A program made the position numbers and the translations under genes. From assembly GCA_916610825.1 (NCBI GenBank), contig OU744449.1, forward strand, positions 26,767,732-26,831,731: DNA of 64,000 nucleotides, written 5' to 3'. Position 1 is the stretch's first letter; every line of letters begins with the position of its first letter. The notes under the pieces were generated by a model. The model did not search any database and was not told the origin of the DNA. It saw only the letters and a list, made by a program, of their open reading frames with translations. The stretch is from Haliclystus octoradiatus (Eukaryota; Cnidaria; Staurozoa; Stauromedusae; Haliclystidae). Positions 11,338 through 23,267 of the stretch are shown in pieces.

Positions 11338-12283
11338 AATATGAAGCAGTAAATCATTGTTAATTAACAAAAGATATCGTTTGATCATGTTAATAACAGA
11401 AATTAGTGGACCATGTGTCTTGTCGAAGTTAAATTAATTTAATATTGAATATATTACATGCGATGCCACGAGTTTGACCGGCCTCACCTTGACGGCGTTA
11501 TTTTGTGAACACCACATTAGTGTTGTTTGTATTGCAATGAAGATTTATCAATCCGAACCGAACGCGATTTGATCGTATCGGGTCAGATTCGGGTTAATAT
11601 TTTAGGTCTTCGGATCGGATCGGATTTGAAGTGATTTTTTATGGATAGTTTCATATTTCGAAATTTGACTGAATATTTGTAATTCATAATAATTAATGTG
11701 TTCTGGTTTCCTTTCAGCACATAAAATAAAGTTTTTCTATGTAGAGATAGCTATGTTAAATTATACATTTCAATCGACTCAATTGATGTGAAATAAATTA
11801 AATTTTTATTAAAGGAATGATTAAGATGTATTGATTAATGCTACATCGTTTCAATGCGTATTGTGTCTCATGTTCTCCTCCAGAGTTCATACTCCGTATT
11901 ATACAGCGATAGTCAGCTTAGTCAATTGTTTAATTATAAGTGATCTGAAAGTTTTATCATAGAAGGTCCATAATGGACTACACTCATTGCTAGTAGTCTA
12001 TAGATGTCTCGCATTGTTCGTTTATTCTTCAGCTTTGCGCAGTGGCATTACCGTAAGCAGTGAGGTACATCCGAGCCGCGGTTATTGCTAATTGAAAACT
12101 TTTCCCAATATCTCGCATGACGACGTGAAATACAGTCGGCAATTGCAATTTTCGGAGACCCTTACGGGGTCACACAATCTCAATTAAAATGTTATATTCA
12201 GGAAATGTGTACTTCATATACATTTAATTTGATTTCATGAAAAAAAGTATTCAATCTGTGGCAATTCAATGGCAGCTCGTCGC
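11338..12283. other. Intergenic DNA with a dispersed gatcggatcggat-type repeat
   Basis: No gene is seen. Around 11530-11640 a tract rich in cggatc/gattcg motifs resembles tracts at 37.9-38.0, 45.6-45.7 and 63.2-63.3 kb. It may be a degenerate hAT-like element. Confidence 0.35.
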
Positions 12284-12590
12284 CATTTTCAAAACATGTG
12301 TTCTAGCTTTTTTGTTAAAACCGTGCATGTATAGGTATATTGCAGCACACGTGCGAGTATATGTATGACCATGATATGTATGAGTATACATGTATGAGTA
12401 TGACCATGGTATAGACCTATGTCTGAACGGTTCTACTGGTTGCTATGGAATCTCGTGGGTTGTCTCGACATAACTGCTAAACACGTGGTACAAATCCACC
12501 AATCATAACTCGAGTTTATTTCAAGTGATTATTAATATTTGATAAGATGTTAACCTCACCAAACTGTTTTGCAGCAGTTTTCTTCGTTAT
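12284..12590. repeat. U1-flank duplication block
   Basis: The tract from ttttcaaaacatgtgttctag through ggaatctcgtgggttgtctc and ccaccaatcataactcgag is repeated in diverged form at about 540-660 and about 14750-14830. Only this copy leads directly into a U1 gene; the other two lack one. It marks old duplications within the cluster. Confidence 0.6.
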
Positions 12591-12593
12591 TGT

Positions 12594-12759
12594 CGGGGTC
12601 CGGTCGAACGCACGGTCCCCACTACCAGAAATTATACGGTCGAGTTACCCACGTTTGGGGTAATCGTAGTGGTATCAACCCAAGCGATGTGCAATGCGAG
12701 GGCCTCACACTAGGTGTAACCCCTTCATGATCAGGTTAACATCCCCGTCAGGTAAGTAT
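12594..12759 (-). ncRNA. U1: U1 snRNA gene, copy 4 (variant)
   Basis: The ATACTTACCTG start, loop I, loop II and the Sm site AATTTCTGG are intact. The 3' terminal hairpin is changed: the tract complementary to cggtcgaacgcacgg is one base shorter and has substitutions that weaken the stem around the TTCG loop. It could be a tolerated variant U1 or an early pseudogene. The PSE-like box and the downstream GCAAAACAG block are present, so transcription is plausible. Confidence 0.85.
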
Positions 12760-12799
12760 AACCATTAGAAATTAAGGAAATTTCCTAGGAACAACAATA

Positions 12800-12821
12800 A
12801 TTTTCAGTGACATGTGGTGAT
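12800..12821 (-). promoter_or_regulatory. PSE-like element of U1 copy 4
   Basis: Minus-strand ATCACCACATGTCAC lies at the usual spacing upstream of U1 copy 4. Confidence 0.65.
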
Positions 12822-12924
12822 AAAGCAGGAGGGAGACATGCGCAATGATCAGTAGTTGTTGTTTTATCAGATTTTCACCAGGGAATTTCTTTGTTTTAAT
12901 TCACATTTTTGTTTGAGCACTCTG

Positions 12925-13040
12925 TTACCGTAATGTGGACAACATGAAAGCTATTTAGATGTTTCAGATACAGTCGAGGCTGAGTTGTCCTTCGGGGGGA
13001 TTTGAAGCACAGTCGATCAGATATGATCCGATCTGAAGTT
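12925..13040 (-). repeat. SINE family B, head fragment
   Basis: Reverse complement of the head of the SINE at 50932-51284. Shared blocks include the B-box-side tract around ccttcggggggatttgaa, the gatcagatatgatccgatctgaa tract split by a few differences, and the gatgtttcagata tract. The A-box end is lost. Confidence 0.6.
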
Positions 13041-13052
13041 CAGTGAATTTCT

Positions 13053-13518
13053 CAATAGAATCAATCTATGGAAAATAGCAAATAACGTACATACCTAGCA
13101 GAAAAGTACTTTCAACATTGTGTGAGCATTTGGCAATTTGGAGTACTGTATATGTTATTCGACGGGACCTTCTCTTGCCTTTCTTTCTATCAATCATAAC
13201 TTATTAGCACGCACATCGTTCAAAATTTTATGTTATAATAATTGACTCAGCATGAGCGACATATAAAACACGACATTGTTGAAATAGAATATATAAAAAT
13301 AATATGATTGCAACTTGCAAAGCAGGAATGCAGTATCACATAAGTTATGATTTATGCACTGAAGCAAATTACCTTAATGCGTGGGTCACACACAAAAAGA
13401 ATTTGGCAATTTGGCAATTTGCTGGATCTTGCTGGAATTAATCAATCAGTATCATGGTGTATACAGTTAAGCTAGGTAGGTACGTAATTTGTTATTTTCC
13501 ATGGATCGATTCTATTCA
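13053..13518. mobile_element. Inverted-repeat element, ~48-bp arms
   Basis: Arms at 13053-13100 and 13471-13518 are inverted copies sharing atggaaaatarcaaat, acgtac and tacctagc, with a few mismatches. They enclose about 370 bases without a coding frame. This is probably a MITE. It abuts the SINE B fragment on its left. Confidence 0.55.
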
Positions 13519-14880
13519 GAACTCTATTCTTCATATAATAATAAAAGTACCTCGATTTTCAAAATATTAAACTCTCGACGGCTATCAAAATAATGAATTC
13601 TCAACTATATCAAATATTATTGTTGTATAGTGAAATTGATTAGCGACAATTCAAAACTCCTGACAAAGATTATATTACAAAAATGATATTAATATGACTA
13701 CACCACTATAAGCCTCCTCGGAGTTCCTTGTCGGTTTCATATTTCTCACCTAGGGAAATATCGCATGATAATTCTATTGAATTTACTTTGTTTATCCCAC
13801 TTAAGAACAATGAAACTTCTAAACTCTGAAGGGGCTTATTGTACGTGGGTCACCAGAATTTAGATTTACTATAGGTGGCCCCTGTTTATAGATATGGATT
13901 TCTCTTTTGTTGTTAGAGATTTCGTGGTTCTAAATTCCAGTAACTCACTCACATGATTGATGTATCCCTTATTTGATACCAAATTTGAGAAACACTGATA
14001 ATACAGTATACATCTCTCCATGTTTTTTGAAGCAGAAAACTAAGTTTGATTGTTTAATGATAGAAATGGTCTTATTTTAAAAATTAAGCCGTCTATAAAT
14101 ACTTGGAATGACCCTTTAAATGCCTAGCGTTTAATAAGGAATTACATCACTCTTGTGAGAGGGTTAATTTCTGACGTGTTTGAAATTTCTGTGTTTACCA
14201 AACAAGAGCGATGTAATTATTCTAATAATTTTTTTTTTTTTTTTTTAATATTTTTTTTTAGACTCGATCACAAAGGAGAGGTTTACAAATTATATTTATA
14301 TTCAAGCCAATTTTTTACAACGCTGAGATTATTGCCTTGTTTCTTTGCCAGTTTTACAGATATCTCACTTATTAAGCGTTCAGTTTCTGGACTGCAGCCA
14401 CCATTCACCACCACAATCTTTGTCTGGAACATCAATTATCTCTAATCAATTTCAATACAATGATGCTATTTTTCTAAGTTAATGGATCATTAATTGACTT
14501 TTCATTAATTAAAATTTGAGTACAATTCCTACAAATATCATTTCAAAACAGAACGCAAAGAATTCAATATATCAAATGGTTTTACAAACTTTCAACATGT
14601 CTACATTATTTGAGATATAGTAAAATCTACATTTGAATATCACAATTCCCAGGCCGTTATACCTTATTACTTTTTACGTATCTAGCAAGTTCTTTCTTTG
14701 ATCGAGTAAATTCGATGTTCTGGAGCCTGAAGGTTCGTTTCTCCTCGCAATTTTCAAAACACGTGTTCTAGTTAACATAACTGGCCGGATATCCCGTGGT
14801 ATAATTCCGCCAATCATGACCTGTGTTTAAGTCTTGCGTATACATTGGAAGGAACATTAAATATTTTAAGTTTCTGTTTC
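13519..14880. other. Intergenic DNA
   Basis: No gene is seen. There is a poly-T-rich tract at 14229-14262, and a diverged third copy of the U1-flank block at about 14750-14830. Confidence 0.45.
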
Positions 14881-14889
14881 TTAAAAAAT

Positions 14890-15165
14890 AGCGACTGAAA
14901 CAAATAGAAATCTGCTTTCAGAATGATCGATTCAACGTTCAGTTGAAGATGCACAGATATATTTTATCTGGATTCAGGAACAGCAAAAGAGATACAAGTC
15001 TCAAAATTCAAATAATATTGGTTTTGTTTATTTTCTTCAAAGAGTTTATGCGGCTGGCACCTGTTTTACGACGTTTCCAAGATATCTGCATATTGAGCTG
15101 AACGTTGAAATGATCATTCTGAAATCTGAAGGGCCTCTGAAAGCAGATAGTCATTTGGATCAGTC
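14890..15165. repeat. Inverted repeat with ~80-bp imperfect arms
   Basis: The left arm (about 14890-14962, with tctgctttcagaatgatc and tcaacgttcagt) is mirrored at about 15080-15165 in reverse complement. The spacer is ~120 bases. It could be a small MITE or a hairpin-forming relic; no target duplication was identified. Confidence 0.5.
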
Positions 15166-15969
15166 GTTGTTAAATTAGAGACAAACACACGAAACACTAA
15201 GTGTTTCTTCCGGTCCAAACCCTCTTATTAATAATAATAATCGGCAAATTGACTCAATCACCAAATCACCATTGTTTCATTAGACTCAAACTCTTTCTCC
15301 GCGGCGCACTTTCCGAACTTCTAATTCACTTCTGAGGTATTTGTAGGCCTTCAGCTAGGCAAAGTTTTAATTTTTACAGCTTAAAATGCGATAAACTGCT
15401 CATAAATTGCGATTGAAAAAAACAAATATCACGTCATTTCTAAGTGAAAATAAACTGCATTGCCTTTGTTCTCTTTCTTTTTTGCTAAGCCAGCGCAAAT
15501 AAAAATTCTTAGAAGGAGAGGAGGTACTGTCGAATTCCACAACACTCTAAGACTCACAAACAGAATACACAATACTTAGTAAGTTTTTTTACAACTTTAA
15601 TGTGTGAATGCGTTATTTAAAGTCTGTCACTTTTGTCGTTGTTTTTACTCTGTTTCAGAGGGCTTACAGGATTTACAGGACACAAACAATTGTTACTTTT
15701 CGTTTTCTTTTAAGTATCATAATCCCTGATAGCTTACTTTGTTATTACTGTAACTCATCATTTGCAGAACAGATTACTGGATCACCGTACCGCTAGTACC
15801 GCTTTGTTACCAGCTGCTCTTCGTTGGATTGGAAGAAAGGATTACCGTGTCGCCATTCTGTACCAGTAATTCTGTTTTCCACACTGCACACGAGATTTGA
15901 CCTGTAACAAATAAACAAGTTCAAATAATTAGTATGTGATACTCTTCAGTCGTAAAACTGCATATTTAA
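15166..15969. other. Intergenic DNA
   Basis: No gene or element ends were recognised. Confidence 0.4.
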
Positions 15970-16160
15970 TTTGAAAAATGTAGTACAATGTTATACTTGA
16001 CCTGTATGTAAGGAATAATTATCAAAACTGAAATGTATTATTAGTGTTGTTCTTCCTTTTTAATTCCTTTTCATGATCATTTTGCTTTCTTCGACTTCTT
16101 TGAGGATTTGAAAGCTGACTGGCCCCGGGCGCAGGTCGCAAGTCGAAGGCTTGTGGAAAA
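15970..16160. repeat. Diverged duplicate of window start
   Basis: Matches positions 1-245 with substitutions and one internal deletion. It lies about 300 bases from U1 copy 5. Confidence 0.6.
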
Positions 16161-16469
16161 TAAACGGATTCCTGGTGGTGAAAATAGAGTGAGACACACA
16201 AAATCTTCACTTTGACTGCATTTTTGGAGGGGGGTAATGATCGCACAAAGCAAAAACACAAGAATGACATGTACGAATAGAAAACTTGTTTTTCAAAGGA
16301 AAAAGCGAGCGAAAAATATGTAAACGAGCCTAGCTTCTCATATTTGTTTTTACAAATCAAATAAAACACACACACGCACGGTTGCTTCTCGAGAAATCTG
16401 ATTCTGCAAATCGTGATGATAAAAACACACCGTTACCAATTGTTTCGAAATATTTTCCTTCGTAATTGT

Positions 16470-16636
16470 CGGGGTCCAGCGCGAACGCTCAGTCCCCACT
16501 ATCAGAAATTATACGATCGAGTTACCCACGTTTGGGGTAATCGTAGTGGTATCAACCCAGGCGATGTGCAATGCGAGGGCCTCACACTAGGTGTAACCCC
16601 TTAATGATCAGGTTAACACCCTCGTCAGGTAAGTAT
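16470..16636 (-). ncRNA. U1: U1 snRNA gene, copy 5
   Basis: Full-length minus-strand U1 with the ATACTTACCTG start, GATCATTAAG in loop I (one base different from GATCATGAAG of the other copies), ATTGCAC in loop II, Sm site AATTTCTGG and the TTCG hairpin. Downstream of its 3' end the GCAAAACAG block shared by copies 1-4 is not recognisable, so its 3'-end formation signal may differ or be lost. A PSE-like box is retained upstream. The loop I change lies in the U1-70K recognition sequence, so this copy may be less active. Confidence 0.88.
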
Positions 16637-16674
16637 GAGTTTGAAAAGGTACTAAATTGTTAAGAACAACAATA

Positions 16675-16696
16675 GTTTATATGGTTGGATGGTGAT
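16675..16696 (-). promoter_or_regulatory. PSE-like element of U1 copy 5
   Basis: Minus-strand ATCACCATCCAACC lies about 55-60 bases upstream of U1 copy 5. Confidence 0.65.
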
Positions 16697-17136
16697 AAAG
16701 AACGGGGTAAGTCATGCGTATACCAAGCTTTTTTTATTATCATTCTCACCAGGGGTTTTTCTGTTAGAATTCATATGCCTCATTTGGATGCTCTGTTTTC
16801 CAACATGGAAAAACGAGTGCCGGTTTCAACAACGGACCTGAATGCTGACAAAGAAATAATTCTAGAATTAGCTCTGGTATGCACTGAAGAAATGTTGTGT
16901 GTAGTGGAATTTCGTATGTAATAATTTACTATAATTATGTTGGCAGCAATTATGTGAATGTACAACTAGAGAAAGTAAAAGCAAACGACGTGAGTTTGTA
17001 GCTGATACATACTATTTCCGCACAGAAAATTGAATCCCGAAATGTTCACGGAAACGGCACAGAGACAACAACTATGGTATAGTTATCATCGTATAGATCG
17101 TTTCGCATCATGATTCCTTTTGCTTGATTAGTATGA
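16697..17136. other. Intergenic DNA
   Basis: No gene seen between U1 copy 5 and the start of the foldback-like repeat. Confidence 0.4.
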
Positions 17137-17160
17137 TTATAATTAAGCTTACTAAGGTTT

Positions 17161-17206
17161 GCGAAACGAAACGAAACGAAACGAAACGAAACGAAACGAA
17201 ACGAAA
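17161..17206. repeat. (CGAAA)n microsatellite
   Basis: About nine units of a pentanucleotide, inverted relative to the tract at 23247-23267, with matching flanks on both sides. Confidence 0.9.
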
Positions 17207-17762
17207 TGAGATTCTTATTTATTAAAGATATCAATAAAATATTACATATTATTGTTAAATCAAACACAATATTTGTAAATTGCCAACTTATTTCATTATT
17301 ATCTTGTTTTAACTAGCAAAATTGGCAAACAGAAAACTGTAAAATATTGTTCATCTACGACGTGTTTTGTGGTATTCACCTCAATGCAACGCCGTGATCC
17401 GTGATAAGCTGTAAAACTAACAAGCCGAACAATCACGACAAATCACAACCTTCCTTCTTGCAAATTGAAAGCAAAAGAAGGCGGTCGTGTCTATGATTCA
17501 CTTGTCAAAATTCTGTATTTTTCGAGAATATCCTGGACTATTGACAGCGTTAGGAGATATTTTATTGAAACTACTGGTTAACTGTTGCAAACCTTGATTT
17601 TTAATTCTGAAAAGTATACTTCTTTCACAGAAAAATAGCAGAGCAACCTTTTTTCCTCTAGATGAAGGATGATTAATTATTGAATATAATATGGAATAAA
17701 TGCTAGAATGAAAGCTGGAAAAGGCGGTTATTAGCAGCACCATTATCGATGGCATCGATTGT

Positions 17763-18820
17763 TTTTCACTTTCTCGACTTTATATTTCCCACACTAAAAC
17801 AATAGCAATACGAGCAATACGATTCACTTCATTTCTTAGTATGTCATACTCCGACATGTATCAAAGCGATTGAAAAAAACTAGATGAAAAAATATCAAGT
17901 TTATATTTGGAAACAGCTGTTAAGGTTGGCCGAAGTGTGATTTCATCACTTTTCAGATTTTCAAGAAAGCCGGTTTTTCACTTTCTCGATTTTAAATATT
18001 TCTTACACTAAAATGAGCAATACAATACACTTAATTTCTCAGTATGTCATACTCAGACATGTATCGAAATAATTAAAAAAACTAGATGAAAAAATATCAA
18101 GTCTATATTTAGTAACAGCCATCTAGGTCGAACCGAAGTGTGATTTCACGTCTTTTCAGATTTCGAAAAAGCCGGTTTTTCACTTTCTCTACTTTAAATA
18201 TTTCTCACACTAAAACGAGCAATACAATTCACTTCATTTCTTAGTATGTCATACTCAGACACTTATTGAAATAATTAAAAAAAACTAGATGAAAAAATAT
18301 CAAGTCTATATTTAGTAACAGCCATCTACGTTGTCCTAAGTTTGATTTCACATCTTTTCAGATTTTGAAAAAGCTGGTTTTTCACTTTTTTCAACTTGGT
18401 AGGTCTTTCAAATGAGAACGAGGCGGGCTGATGATATGATATCACTCTATATGGCTCTCATACATGTGTATCGGATACAATTAAAAGGATTTCATTCAAA
18501 TATATAACGTTTTTATTCAGATACAGCCGTTTAAGTTGATGTGGGGGGAATTAAATAGGATTTTCAAAATGCCGGTTTTCACTTTGTCCAACTTGCAGGT
18601 CTCTCAAATGAGCACGAGGCCAGCACATCATGCGTTATGGCTAGATATAGTTCTTAGATATATATCGAATTTAATTCAAAATGTTTCATTGTTATACATC
18701 TTATCTATGTTTAGATGCAGTCATTCAAGTTGTGATCTAGTTAGAATTTTAGGGGTTTTCAAAATGCCAATTTTTGACTTTCTCCAACTTGTAGGTCTTG
18801 TACTATCCGAATGTATTTTT
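17763..18820 (+). repeat. ~200-bp subrepeat array, left arm
   Basis: Five diverged units and part of a sixth begin near 17763, 17973, 18175, 18378, 18573 and 18768. Each opens with a tttttcactttctc-like block and closes with a ttttcaaaatgccgg-like block. The first three units are most alike; the last three share cttgtaggtctctcaaatgag. Confidence 0.8.
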
Positions 18821-19376
18821 TGCGTTTGCCATTGGGAGTAGGCTCCGAAACTGATCTTTCGTTTGTTCATCCATTTCTGGCATTTTGATTCTTTAATTAT
18901 TATTGTATTTCCAATTAGACTGAATGGCATACCCTTTTTCTATGATTCTGTGTGACATTTTCAAAATTATAAGATTTTCAGGACTTCATGGGTACCAAAT
19001 CGTTCCTCTTATCAATCAATCAACATTATATCCATCGAATTACAAACATACTTTTTATATATTTTACAGCTCCATGTACATGTATATTGTATTATTGAAT
19101 GTTCTTGTATTAATTCATTATCAATTTCCACTTACGTATGTATCAACCCAGTAGCCCATATTTGCATAAGCATTGATGACACCAAATATATAATTTTAAC
19201 TTGACTTTGTGACGAATTGATCTATCACAAATCAAAATCTTCTTGTATATTAACCATTATGCACTTTTATGTATGCTTGGAATAAATATCAAAACGCTGG
19301 TATATGAATGAACCAACAATTATATGTAGAAATTTTCCATATACTTTGATACATTTGTGTTGAACAATATCTAGTG

Positions 19377-19741
19377 ATATCTAATAATGTGCTGGCCTCC
19401 TTCTCATTTGAGAGACCTACAAGTTGGACAAAGTGAAATCCGGCATTTTCAATACCCTATAAATACCCTCCATATCAACTTTAACAGCTGTATCTGAGCA
19501 AAAACGTGATATATTTTCATGAAATCCTTCTACATGTATCCAATACACATGTAAGAGCCATATAGAGCGATAGAAGTCATCGGCACGCCTTCTTTTCATT
19601 TGAGAGACCTACAATTAGTTGAAGAAGTGAGAGTGTCATTTTGAAAACCATAATTACCCCCAATATCAACTCAAATGGCTGTATCTGAATAAATGCAAGA
19701 TTAGTTCTCATAAAATCTTTTGAATTATATCCAATACACAT
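19377..19741 (-). repeat. Subrepeat array, right arm part 1
   Basis: Two units in reverse orientation, recognisable by catttgagagacctacaa and by the gccatatagagcgatag tract. The second unit is interrupted by the LINE insertion. Confidence 0.75.
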
Positions 19742-22199
19742 CATGTGAAATATCAATACACATCAAAGGAAATATCATCTCCAGATGGTACTTCTGTTGC
19801 TAATCGCTTTGTTACTTTATTTTATGAAAATGCGCTCACACAATACATACAAGAACCTACAAGAGGCTCTGCCATCTTAGATCTCATTTTATCAAATGAC
19901 GAGTTAGCTATCATTGATGTTTCAGTCTGTGAACCTTTCTCAACCAGTGATCATGCATCTATAACATTTTCAATGAATTTTACACCAAGTATTTTAAAAC
20001 CAGTATCTTATTACGATTATCCAAAAGCAAATTTTGTTGAAATAAACCGTCATCTTGCAGATATTGATTGGATAATGTTTTTCTCTGTTTGTGCCTCTGT
20101 TCAAGACTGTTATGAACATTTCTTATCCTTATTGTATCGCCTAATTGAAATTTATGTTCCTGTAAAAATTATTAATCACAAGTCAAAGACATATCCAGAT
20201 TATATAAATCGTCTTCTTAGAAAGAAAAATCGTTTATGGCGTGCACGTCATCAAGTAAATGGCAAAGAAAAATACAATGAGTGCGCTAAAAAATGTAAGT
20301 TCAAGATCAAAAAATACCATCAAAACATTGAAAAGAACATTGTCAAAAAGCAAAATATGAGATCATTTTATTCATTTGTAAACAAGTCTTTGAATAAGAA
20401 AAGCGGTGTTGCACCTCTACGTGATCATAATGGTAATCTTACAACTGATAATTTATTGAAAGCCTGACTTTTATGTGAACAATTTTCAAATGTTTTCACC
20501 GAAGAGAACAATGATATACCTAGCTTTTCAAACCGTACAACGAAGGTTCTGAACAACGTTAAATTTGAAGTCAGTGATGTGCTTCATGCTATTAAGAAAT
20601 TGCCCAGTAAATTATCAGGTACTCCGGACGATGTCCCTGCTTTCTTTTTTAAACATACAGCTGATACTATTGCTCAGCCATTATCTTGTATCTTCAATTT
20701 ATCATTTATGTCTGGGAATCTTCCAAGTTTATGGAAAACTGCTATTGTTTGCCCACTGTTTAAGAAACGCCCAGCTGAGATACCGTCAAATTATCGACCA
20801 ATTTCACTCACCAGCGTCTTTTGTCGTCTGATGGAGTCCGTCATTAAAACAACAATGCTTGAATTTTTATTATCAAATGGTCTTATTTCCCCAGAGCAGC
20901 ATGCTTTTCTTGAGAAAAAATCTACCACCACACAGCTCCTAGAAACATTGAATGATTGGACAATTGCCCTTGAACGTAGAGAATGTGTGGACGTTATGTA
21001 TATCGACTTGGCAAAGGCCTTTGATACGGTGTCTCATAGTAAACTGCTTCTGAAGCATAAGGCCTATGGTATCCAAGGAGCTTTACTTGAATGGATAAAA
21101 GAATATTTATATAATCGATCAATGCAGATTCGTGTGGGTGACAAGCTATCAAAATCATCTCCTTGTGTCAGTGGTGTCCCACAGGGATCTGTACTTGGAC
21201 CTCTTTTGTTTTTGGTGTACATAAATGATGCAACTGAAAATTTTCCTTTTGCCAAATGCAAACTATTTGCTGACGACATGAAACTATATTCAATCTACAA
21301 CCTTGGTAGTCAATATTACAAGGACATTGATTTGTTCCAAAGTGCTATCAAAGATTTTATTAAATGGGCGGAAACCTGGCAGCTTCGAGTTGCGGTTGAA
21401 AAATGTTCTACTCTCCACATTGGAAACAGAAACCCAAATACTATTTACCGTATGCTTGATTGTTCTATATCTAACGTTACTTCATCTGTTCGTGATTTTG
21501 GTATACATATTACTTCTGACCTTAAGTTTTCTACACATTGTAAGATTATCACTCGTAAAGCCTATTGTTTGACAAATTATATCCTGAAAACTTTGAACTG
21601 GAATGATGCAACCCATCTTATGAAAGCTTTTCTTGTTTATGTACGCCCTATTTTGGAGTATGCGTCTTTTATTTATTCACCTTACTTGAAAAAAGATATA
21701 AATACAATTGAAAATGTTTAACGGAGATTCACAAAGAAGGTCTTTCTTCGGTGTTTTGACGACAACGAATCATCATATGACGAACGATTAAAATATCTTA
21801 ATTTGACAACCCTGGTTAGCAGGCGTTTATATTTAGATCTCTGCCTGTTTTACAAAATTATATATAGAAAAACTCACATGGAATTACCAGAGGGTATGAT
21901 CCTCAAGGGCACTAACACAACTAGGAGCCATAATTTAGTTTATCGCATTGACCTCGCAAAATGCGATGTACGTTACAATTTTTATTTTAATCGCGTTATT
22001 CGACATTGGAATACTTTCCCCCAAGACATTGTCATGGCAAAATCTTTATCAAATTTTAAATGGAAACTTTCCCTGTACAAAGAAAATTAAATCGTGTAAT
22101 ATTATAAATAGAAAATTTAATGTAAACCGCATAGTGCAAGTGTATCTAACTCCTTCTATGCGTGTATTCTTTGATTAAATTTTATATTTTATCATTATA
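19742..22199 (+). mobile_element. CR1/Jockey-like LINE, 5'-truncated, decayed
   Basis: A non-LTR retrotransposon remnant holding the C-terminal end of the endonuclease (SDH at 19946-19954, preceded by LDLILS) and then reverse transcriptase, with NYRPISLTS, AFDTVSH, GVPQGSVLGPLLF and the catalytic FADD at 21266-21277. The tail contains RRLYLDLCLFYKI, typical of CR1/L2/Jockey-group C-termini. One frame runs from 19745 to 22090 but is broken by two in-frame stops (TGA at 20465, TAA at 21719), so it is inactive. The 5' part is missing. It sits inside a subrepeat, and acacat on both sides is a likely short target duplication. Confidence 0.9.
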
Positions 22200-22228
22200 G
22201 ACACATACATCTAAGAGCCATATAGAGC

Positions 22229-22257
22229 ATAGATTATAGAATATTCTATAATCTATG
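22229..22257. repeat. Palindromic insert between 8-bp direct repeats
   Basis: A 29-base insert forms, with the preceding C, a perfect 30-base palindrome centred on gaatattc. The direct repeats tatagagc (22221-22228 and 22258-22265) bracket it, as if it were inserted into a subrepeat unit. It could be a minimal hAT-like insertion or a repair footprint. Confidence 0.7.
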
Positions 22258-22544
22258 TATAGAGCGAGAAGGTCGCGTATGGATGGCCCTCATTCGTACT
22301 GACTACCTGGGACACGAAAGTAGGGCGACAAGATTATAATTATACACTATTGTAACTTGGGTAACATTAATTTGTTTAAATGATTGTATCAAGTCGGAAG
22401 AATATGGGCAATGAATGGACATTTGAATACGCTATCGTCGTTGTGATTTTATATGAATACATAAATTGATGTAATGATTTGTAAATAAATGCATACACAA
22501 TTTGATTGGAGAGACTTTATATAAATAATTGCAGAATGTGAAAA

Positions 22545-22965
22545 ATCTGGGTTTTTTTTGATAATCTCGAAATAACCCCTCTCTGAGCCCCCTCTGTCAA
22601 CTTTGATTGCTACAATTGTTAAATATTGACTGGATAATTTTCATCTACTTTCCTCAATTAAATTCGATACATTTCTTAGAACCATATCTAATGATAAATT
22701 GTGTTCTGTCTCAATATAATTTTGAGAGACCTACAAGTTGGAGAAATTTAAAAACTGGCTTTTTCGAAATATCGAACTAACCCCCCTCTCTTAGCCCATC
22801 TGTCAACCTCAATGGCTATAATATTTATTGTTATCTAAATTTTATTCAATATTTGTCTGAGAACAATATCTAGTTGTACCTAGTGCTCTGGGTATCTCTA
22901 TATAATTTGAGAGACCGAATAGTTACAGAAAGGGTTATAAACCGGCTTTTTCAAAATCTGTAAAA
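22545..22965 (-). repeat. Subrepeat array, right arm part 2
   Basis: Two or more diverged units in reverse orientation, marked by ttttgagagacctacaagtt and ctggctttttcgaaat blocks, continuing the right arm beyond the LINE. Confidence 0.75.
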
Positions 22966-23246
22966 TCGAACTTCGAAGTTCTGTCAGCTTCAACCGTGGC
23001 TTCAACGAAGACCGAGGCTGACGCAATTACTGTGTACTTTGTACCACAGCTGATCACGGCGCCGAATTTAGATGACCGCATGGTAAACACAAGGATTTAC
23101 GCCGTTTTGAAAATATGTAAGTTTTTGCTTTTTAACTTAGAAAATCAAGTCATAACACGATAATTTGGATGAAATGTTGTTTAGTTAACAAAACAATTCT
23201 ACATTATGTAATAATTTATTAATATCTTTAATAAATAAGAATCTCG

Positions 23247-23267
23247 TTTCGTTTCGTTTCGTTTCGC
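23247..23267. repeat. (CGTTT)n microsatellite
   Basis: About four units, inverted relative to 17161-17206 and embedded in matching flanking sequence. Confidence 0.85.

Noticed and set aside
16022-16375. 117-codon minus-strand frame
   Set aside because: It crosses the boundary of a duplicated segment and has no domain. The related segment at the window start does not keep the frame.
18536-18841. 101-codon frame at 18.5-18.8 kb
   Set aside because: It falls within the non-coding subrepeat array and is not kept open in the sister units.
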